From: Isoetes taiwanensis
Taxonomy: Eukaryota; Streptophyta; Lycopodiopsida; Isoetales; Isoetaceae
Length of the DNA: 64,000 bases
Reading direction: 5' to 3'
Assembly: GCA_021234155.1 (NCBI GenBank)
Contig: JAJEKV010000078.1
Location: forward strand, 4,621,225-4,685,224
Positions 57,161-64,000 of the stretch are shown here, in pieces (position 1 is the stretch's first letter; each line of letters begins with the position of its first letter). The notes beneath the pieces were generated by a model. It did no database searches, had not been told where the DNA came from, and was given only the letters and a program-made list of their open reading frames with translations. The position numbers were made by a program, and so were the translations under genes.

Positions 57161-59980
57161 TTATAAATATTATGATACAATGTAAATGTCAAATGGGTTC
57201 AATACCTACATATTGCAACAGAACGACATATCTAGAAAGTAGTGGATCAAGTTGCTGCTTTTGATGCCTTATTGAAATAACCAGAACATCCTAGAATGAG
57301 GGAACGTTCTAGAACAAGGATGGTTGTTTAGTGTAAGGAAAACAGAAGATCATCTATATTGACATAAATTTCAAGAAGATCAACTTTGGTCAAATATGTA
57401 CATGTGGAAGTGCAAGATACAGCGAGATATTACTATTGTTGGGACATATTTCAGGATCAAAGATGTGCATATTGCTATCAAGTGTAAAATAATATCAGGT
57501 TGTAAATGAATCCAAGCTACACTTATGGCATCAGAGAGTTGTAAATATCAATGTACCTCATCTTGTAAACTGGAAATACAGAGGCAGGACATTGACCTGA
57601 AGATGAATGGCAAAGACTATTCCAAATCCTCTAACAGCACACTTTGAGAATTATAGACTCATTATGTGATTGCTAAAAAATTGGATAAGTAACAAAAATA
57701 GCAAGAAGCATAATCTAGAGGCTTATACCAATGCATCAATAATGGGAACTAATTTGAAAATATGGATATAGAAACTGTAGAATCGTTGTTCAAAACATAG
57801 GCACAATATAATCTCTAAAAGCAACAAAATCTCACCTTGGATTTCGTAGTTCCAATTACGCCAGATGAGAAACAAAGGCCGGTAGACATTGTAGCCACCG
57901 GGAAGAAAACCACGTCAAACACCAACCAAAAGTAGATCTAAAGAAGAAAGAGCATGCCTTTAAAGAAGAAACATCCTATAGGCCATAAACGACATGCATA
58001 AAAAAACAAAAAACAAAAAAAAAAGGGGGGAAAAGAAAAAGGAAAAAGAGAAGGAGAAGAATGCAAGAAGGGCATGCAAAGGAAAGTAGCACCTAGACCT
58101 TGAAGACTGCCTGCGCAAGCCTATAGTAGCCTATAGTTAATGTCTTAGGATTAGCAACCTAGAGACATACCACAAATGCAGCAAGCAGACGCTTTCTCAT
58201 CTAGCTAGCATAAATCAAGCTATCCAAGCTAACCTTAATAGCAATGTCGTTAATGCTATTATTCTGTCAATAGTCTTTTAAAATCCATTTACCACTTCCT
58301 AAAACTTGATTTTTTTGAAAAGTAATAACAATTGAAAATTTATGTCATTTTGACATAGCAAAAACATCTGTGAATACTCACAAGAGCTCATAAGAGCTTA
58401 TCCTTTGATGTAGGTCACACAACTTGCATTTTATCTAACATATTATTTCACAGCTCTAATCGCACAACTCAAAGACACCATTTCATTGTGTAGTATGAAG
58501 ATGTTTCTATTGCAGATACCATAGATGCTATGGGATGTAGTTGTTGATGACTTGTTGGCAGAAGCAAAAAACCTAGCATTCTGATGCCTGCAAAAATTTT
58601 GGTAGACTACCTGCCCTTGCATGTAGTTTAAATGTACCTTCCATATTGCTAATAAGAGTTTAGGAATTCTGAAAAAATGGTGTATTTATTCACAAGCAAA
58701 GGTTTCAAGTGTATGTGGATTTAGATTACTTGCCATGCAAGTACAATATCTATATGGAGTTGATTGGTAGTACGTCTAGCCTTGAGTTGTATGCAATAAA
58801 TGGATTAACAATATGTTGTGAGAATGTTATTGGTTTATTTTGTGTAAATTTGTCGTTAGATGCTAACATGTGTTCATTCTTGTTGTGGATTCTCTATTCT
58901 ATTATACGTCTGTGATTTTGCTTGATTTCCCAATACAGGTTTTGTTGATATGTGTGTTAACCTGGAGTAATGATAATAAGAATCTTCTTTGTTTGCATTG
59001 GTTGCTTTGAATAGCTAAAATTGTGGTTAATGTTGGCGCCGTTTAGCGTGCTTACATTTTTACCTTAAATCGTTTCCAATTGATACTAGAAATGCTCCCC
59101 TCCTCGTAGACACTCGAACGCAAAGTAATGTGAAGACGAGGTCAATTTGGGCTATCTAACTGATGAGTAATGCTAGTGATAGTGTACATGCTCAAATATC
59201 ATATGCAAACTTAGTTCAAAAGTGTATAACGTGAGCGTTAATTAATCTTACCTAAGATTGGTGTGATCTCAAGGTATATTCTCGCACATAAGGTCTTGTG
59301 AGATTCTAGATACTCGAAAAAACTCTAGGTCCATATTAAATCAAGTTTTTGCACACCAATGCCCCCAGGCTTTCCACTTAGATGTAATAGTAGTGCTTCC
59401 AGCGTTCCCTAGTTGGTAGGCAGGATTCAGTCTGCTCTTCATTACATACAGAAATTTGATTAGAAATATGATACCTAAAGATGTTCGACGAGCATGCTTC
59501 ATAAATGTCTTTAGGTGTATTTTGTAACTGTATTTGGCTATGTTACGTACTGTAAGTGGAAATGGAGCAATAGAGCTGACATCTGCTATACTCCAAGTAT
59601 GAATATAGTTGAAGACCAAGAATTAGGAGTGGACTTTCTTAGGCATGTCAAACTTATTTTCAATCCTCTAGATTAAAGTAAATCTTGGAGCTATACATTC
59701 TAGTGACTTGAATAACACTGGAGTTATATAGTGACGCAAAAACTGCCTACTCTACTTTTAGCCTAATCTGCCAATCATATTTCGCCACGTGGCAGAGATT
59801 CAGTCCAAGAAACCGACCAGACAGTTTTCACTCTCTTTTCTGATTTTTCTACCCTGTGATTCCGACAAGTGCATGTTTTTACCCCTCTTTCTGGAGTGTG
59901 TTCTTGCAGGATCAAACCATGGCCATCAGACAAGATCAGGTCAACGGCTTAAAGTAGAGTAGTGGATTTTTACGTTATGC
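57161..59980. other. No supported gene
   Basis: AT-rich with a purine-rich stretch at 58010-58075. ORFs are under 95 codons and unassigned. CCACGTGGC, a G-box-like word, lies at 59785 without a gene beside it. Confidence 0.4.
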
Positions 59981-59984
59981 CAAA

Positions 59985-60039
59985 GGCCCTTTACCCTGCA
60001 TTCCTGATTGTTCTGGTCAGGAATGCAGGGTAAAGGGCC
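59985..60039. repeat. Hairpin with 23-bp perfect arms
   Basis: GGCCCTTTACCCTGCATTCC then TGA at 59985-60007, loop TTGTTCTGG, and the exact complement at 60017-60039. The outer GGCCCTTTAC word is shared with the foldback at 35720-35875. Confidence 0.92.
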
Positions 60040-60194
60040 TTACCCTTATACTTTAAGGGGACCATAATAGATGAAATAGGAGACCTGATATATGCCTTTA
60101 CATTTGTTATTTCACTGGCCATCTCTGAACTTTCAGCTTTTGTTACATGCTGACAATCACAATTAATAGGCACATCGCATGAACTATATGATGG

Positions 60195-60527
60195 ATGTGG
60201 AACGACGCGGTTTTTATTATTTGGGAATTTGTGGGTGGTTGGTTAATTGCGTTTTGGATGGGGGCCTTTGTGTGGGACCAATTGCTCAATACTTGGGGAT
60301 TGTTTCATAGTCTTGGGAAGTCTGATGTGTTTCTAATCTTTGCTATGGTCAGCTTTTTATATACTTCAATGCATATCACTGCAGTGAGTTCGAAGGTGTT
60401 CTTTCTCTCTACAGTTGCCTTTGTAGTTTGTTTGATCTTGATGATGTTTGCAAGCCAACAATGTTGGTTCTGTAGTCATTTCTATAGTTCCAGCTTTCCA
60501 GCAAATGCCTTGGTAAAGCTTGTGTAA
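60195..60527 (+). other. Hydrophobic 110-codon ORF, doubtful
   Basis: The frame has three to four hydrophobic stretches (WEFVGGWLIAFWMGAFVW, FLSTVAFVVCLILMMFA). T-rich DNA yields such frames by chance, and no family is recognised. It converges on the PPR ORF. Confidence 0.18.
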
Positions 60528-60668
60528 ACCGCTTACTCTGTTGCTTTTGGAAGACAACTGGACCTGTTCTTTTCTGTGAGCTTCGGATATGCTGAAGGTC
60601 TGCATGTGTGCATCCCGACTTTTACTTCTGCATTTCTTCTTCCATCTCTAAGAATTTCATCAAGTTGG

Positions 60669-61916
60669 TCAATCATTTCCTTGCTTCAAAATCTCATCCT
60701 GCACTCTATTATACATTTTTATATGAACATCATTGTTTTCAGAGTGGCTGCTGCACGAGGTGAGAAATGCAGTCCATGGAATGGCATCAGCTGCAAGAGG
60801 TATGCTGTTAATCACTGATTCTGCATCTTCCAGCCACCCTACCTTTCCTAGAAGATGTAATAAGCTACTATAATGCTCCACTGATGGGATTATATTATGA
60901 TCTCCAGTCATAGAGATAAAATGGCTGCACCCTTCATCAACCAGATCATCCTGACAGCAAGCTGAAAGAATGCTATTAAAAGTGACATCGTTGGGACGCG
61001 AACCATTCAGCTGCATCTGTTGAAAATTTTGCAATGCTTTTCTGCCATGTCCATGCTGAACAAATGCTGCAATCATTGTACTCCAAGATATGACATCATG
61101 CTGAGGCATCTGAATGAACAATTCCTGTGCATACTTAAGCTGCCCGCATTTGGCATACATATTAGAAAGAGCACTCCACACAACCACATCAAACTCCATG
61201 CCAGTATTGCTAATATATCTACTCAATCTCTGGCCTTCTATAAGGGCTGCATTGTTAGCACATATTTCAAGCAAGTTCACCAATGTATATTTATCTGGTT
61301 TCATGCCTTCCAGTTGCATTTGGTCAAATAGACTCAATGCTTGTTCTAGATCGCCCTTCTGTCCATATCCTGTAATCATGCTATTCCATGTCACTACATT
61401 GCGCTTAGGCATTAATTCAAAAAATAGACATGCATCCTCAAGGCAACCAAGCTGAGAATATGCCACAACCATTGTAGTCCATGATACCACGTTACGTGAA
61501 GGCATCTGTTGAAATAGGTGCAGCGCGTCTTCAAGCTGTCTATGCTGAACATATGCAGAAAGCATGATGTTCCAAGTAATAACATTCTTTTTTTTCATCA
61601 GATCAAACACCTTGCGAGCATCATGCAGAGCCCCACATTTTCCATACATGTTTATAAGGTGGTTTCTTAAAAACCTATCATCCATCAAGCCATACTTAAT
61701 GATGTAATCATGTAAGCATTTACCTTCTGAAAGGGCCCTTCTGCTCGCACATTCTTTCAATTTTGCAGCAATTCTTTCCACTTCCAAGTTAACATTGGGC
61801 CATGCTACAGTCTTCTCTTGGGGATTTGCAGGCAGACGTTGCTCTTTCCTAAATCTTCCAACTCCCATAACAACATCAGTGCTCCAGGCTAAGCTTCTGC
61901 AACTGCAAAGGATCAT
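60669..61916 (-). CDS. PLS-type pentatricopeptide repeat protein, 415 aa, truncated in the E region
   Basis: A single uninterrupted frame. After about 65 residues without clear repeats (a possible organelle-targeting stretch, MILCSCRSLAWSTDVVMGVG), PPR motifs follow one another: LHDYIIKYGLMDDRFLRNHL, INMYGKCGALHDARKVFDLM, VITWNIMLSAYVQHRQLEDA, VVSWTTMVVAYSQLGCLEDA, VVTWNSMITGYGQKGDLEQA, YTLVNLLEICANNAALIEGQ, VVWSALSNMYAKCGQLKYAQ, VISWSTMIAAFVQHGHGRKA, VTFNSILSACCQDDLVDEGC. The alternation of 31-36 residue motifs is PLS type. The end, WLEDAESVINSIPLAADAIP then WTAFLTSCSSH, enters the E1 motif and then breaks into an unrelated tail. E2 and DYW are absent. Such proteins bind organelle RNA, usually for C-to-U editing. 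Without E/DYW it would need a partner, or it is a recent pseudogene. Frame intactness favours a gene. Confidence 0.82.
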   Translation of the reverse strand: MILCSCRSLAWSTDVVMGVGRFRKEQRLPANPQEKTVAWPNVNLEVERIAAKLKECASRRALSEGKCLHDYIIKYGLMDDRFLRNHLINMYGKCGALHDARKVFDLMKKKNVITWNIMLSAYVQHRQLEDALHLFQQMPSRNVVSWTTMVVAYSQLGCLEDACLFFELMPKRNVVTWNSMITGYGQKGDLEQALSLFDQMQLEGMKPDKYTLVNLLEICANNAALIEGQRLSRYISNTGMEFDVVVWSALSNMYAKCGQLKYAQELFIQMPQHDVISWSTMIAAFVQHGHGRKALQNFQQMQLNGSRPNDVTFNSILSACCQDDLVDEGCSHFISMTGDHNIIPSVEHYSSLLHLLGKVGWLEDAESVINSIPLAADAIPWTAFLTSCSSHSENNDVHIKMYNRVQDEILKQGND

Positions 61917-63387
61917 TTTTGAAAAGAATTATTTAAAAATATTATGAGCCTGCATTGTACACATCACGGATCCCATCAGTGATATTCAGACAACACTCTT
62001 CCGGCCGCTTAATTGAAATTTCAATCTAGCATTAGGATTTCTCTTCCAAGGCCACCCAGGATCCGCTGGGCATGTTACAGTTTGAAAATCCATACCAAAA
62101 ATTCTAACTGTGTAAAACAGGGGATTTGTATGAACCAAAAAAACGGCCCTTACCCCTTAATCCTCTTGACGAGACTTACCGTAGGCCTCATCTTCATGAG
62201 CTTCCCTGATAAAACTTCTGCCCAAAAGAAGTGCCTAATGTAAAAATAGAACTGACTCTGATAAATCTCATTGCCGGATCTACGGCCGGATTGGCAAATC
62301 CAGCTTTTAACAACGATCTTCTATGTATGCTCTGGAATCTGACGGCCTGGATTGCCTTTGTATCCTATACATTATGATCTTTATGCTCTAGAATATCTCC
62401 TTTGTCCAGTTTTTGTACATCTTTATGGGCAAATCTCTGCCATTGATTTGAATCCCAACAATAAATCGTGCCATAGGATAAGAAAACCAAAAAACGACAA
62501 TACCACGCATACGAAATACCGTTTTGAACCTAGGCGCAACACTATTTGAACCAAAGAAAATATATACCTGGATTCATTCACCATTCAAAACCTTGACAGT
62601 TGCATCAGAAACCAAACACAAGCAAGAAGATCTAGCAAAGAAATCATGTAATATTTGTTTACCAGAAGCAGTCTTTTGTAATATGGATCACCAACTTCCA
62701 CATACGCAGCAGCAACATCTGCAATGGATCTTATCGAACATCCCTGTTTGAGATTAAACACACAGCCCCATCATGTGCCACCGTTCTTCAATCCAAAATA
62801 TGTCTTGCGCGTCGGAGATGGATACAGAGCATGACAGCGCTGGCTAACAACAGAATCTGAGAACTAATTTTCCTCAATATTTGACGCAAAAGAACATAAA
62901 ACCAATCGCAATTTGCCCAATGCTTCGGCATAATAGCATGTTGCATAATCAGATGAAATTTCTTCTTAAAATTTATGCAAGAACAGAGGTGCTCACTCCT
63001 TTTTTCGAGCCCAAAAATTCCATGAACCAGAACAATGAGGGCTTTCTCGAATCCCTCAAGAAATGTGCCGTCATCCTCTGTATTCATGCTACGTATTCAT
63101 CTCCAGTTTCAGAATTAGACAATAGTATGCTGGGTTTTTTAAAATCTTCTTCTTCATCCGATTCAATGGGGAAACTTTGGAACTCTTTAGGCCGGATTGA
63201 CGGAATTGGAGAGCATCTGCAGCCATAACGGAGCTAAAAATGATTATGGCATATACGAAATGGACGACTACGCTTAAAAAGAGTTCAAAGAGGAGCCATA
63301 ACCAACCTGTTTCGTAAATGTTTATTATGCAGATGATAGCCTTGCACTTGGCGTGGACAGACTGGAGAGAGCAAGAACCGCCATAAT
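61917..63387. other. 5' flank of the PPR ORF, no supported gene
   Basis: Several unassigned ORFs of 65-115 codons on both strands; no motif. It may hold leader or intron sequence of a transcript starting near 63.5 kb. Confidence 0.35.
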
Positions 63388-63498
63388 CTATGCACAAGAA
63401 CCACCATAACTATGAATCAGACCCAAAGAGCCACCATGCAAATCCATAGCCATAGCCCGCTGCAGATATCCACGAAGAATCAGCCTCGACGCAGCCAT
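63388..63498 (-). CDS. Candidate first exon with presequence-like N-terminus
   Basis: ATG at 63498 lies in a good context (GCGGCCATGGCT) and starts MAASRLILRGYLQRAMAMDL. This is a basic, acid-free amphipathic N-terminus of the kind used for mitochondrial import. The frame stops after 36 codons. A donor such as TTTGCATG|GTGGCT could shorten it. It sits just inside a GC-rich segment that could be a promoter. Whether it splices toward the PPR ORF or another gene is unknown. Confidence 0.28.
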   Translation of the reverse strand: MAASRLILRGYLQRAMAMDLHGGSLGLIHSYGGSCA

Positions 63499-63659
63499 GG
63501 CCGCAGGGGAAAAAGGGGGCAAATTTTGCTCTCCCGGTTCCATATTGTTGGGGAAAGGAAATTGGGGATCGATTTTTCGCCTAGCCGTATAAAACAACCA
63601 ATATGTTTTATATAGTTGTGCCTACATATAAGGGCTCGTGATACTTTTACCCTCAATTC

Positions 63660-63970
63660 GGTGATCCCGGAGATAAAGATACCGTCCTCCGGGATCCCGG
63701 GCCGCTCTCGATGGGGTCTGTTGGGGAGACCCCGTTCTGACGTACGACACACGCCACGTCGGCCCAGTCCATCCCCGCCATCCAAACCCCCGTGCCATCG
63801 CGGCCGTCCGCGCCTCAGAGATCCCGGCCTCTGGGATCATCTAGGCGATCCCATCCTCCGGGATCCCCACGGTCGGTGGCTGTTAACAGCGGAAGTTATC
63901 CGCCGTGATGATCCCGCCCTCCGGAATCCCCGGGCATGAGCACGTGGATCCCCTCCTCCGGGATCCCCGG
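63660..63970. repeat. GC-rich segment with GATCCC-N7-GGGATC hairpin modules
   Basis: Four 19-bp modules of identical geometry start at 63820, 63847, 63910 and 63947 (one has GGAATC). A longer fifth, GATCCC...GGGATC, spans 63663-63696. GGGGTCT (63713) pairs with AGACCCC (63727). ORFs here overlap on both strands and reflect GC richness. Confidence 0.8.
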
Positions 63971-64000
63971 CTCGTGGCTGATAACGACAGACGCTATTCG

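Noticed and set aside
63480-63939. GC-rich ORFs at the window end
   Set aside because: Open on both strands because of GC richness and hairpin modules; proline/arginine-rich without motifs.

Overview
The window is plant nuclear DNA: AT-rich, gene-poor and dominated by transposable elements. The recognisable coding sequences are plant families: an intron-poor PLS-type PPR protein, an L-gulonolactone oxidase with a plant domain layout, an APO organelle RNA-binding domain, an NPF (NRT1/PTR) transporter remnant and a WDR20/creC-like WD40 remnant. The large repeat load, many short dispersed hairpins and DUF7869/DUF8039-type transposon genes point to a large plant genome. The style of the PPR fits a fern or other seed-free vascular plant, but that placement is inference. 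Nothing prokaryotic is present.

Layout. 0-16 kb holds decayed coding remnants (an unrecognised 192-aa ORF, a DGQHS-motif remnant, a DUF8039-like exon, an APO domain, an NPF pseudogene). It also holds two clear foldback elements (9747-10068, 11780-12216) and an array of a 21-bp palindrome (14.4-14.8 kb). 16-20 kb is nearly featureless apart from a Helitron-type 3' end. 20.0-21.4 kb is a 5'-truncated LINE. 22.4-25.1 kb is a broken DUF7869 gene ending in a 32-A tract. 25.1-36.1 kb is a direct duplication whose second copy carries a 7.2-kb insertion. Inside that insertion lies a coding-free LTR retrotransposon, and inside its right LTR a Helitron-like element carries a WD40 gene fragment. 37.2-39.3 kb is the best intact gene, a three-exon L-gulonolactone oxidase (602 aa) on the minus strand, with a decayed relative at 41 kb. 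46.2-48.6 kb is a GATTC-rich degenerate array interrupted by a tRNA-type SINE and a roughly 115-bp tandem repeat. 49.1-53.3 kb is a second Helitron-like element with the same ends as the first and unidentified captured exons. 60.7-61.9 kb is the PPR ORF, and 63.4-64 kb is a GC-rich, hairpin-rich segment beside a candidate first exon.

How parts relate. Only the gulonolactone oxidase and the PPR ORF look like plausible functional genes; most of the rest is mobile DNA and debris. The two most informative systems are the Helitron-like pair (shared 5' end, shared GC hairpin, CTTG terminus, A/T insertion sites) and a LINE family whose copies share a GTGGACGT-type 3' end but finish in different short tandem tails. 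All family assignments are from reading translated sequence by eye; no database search was possible.
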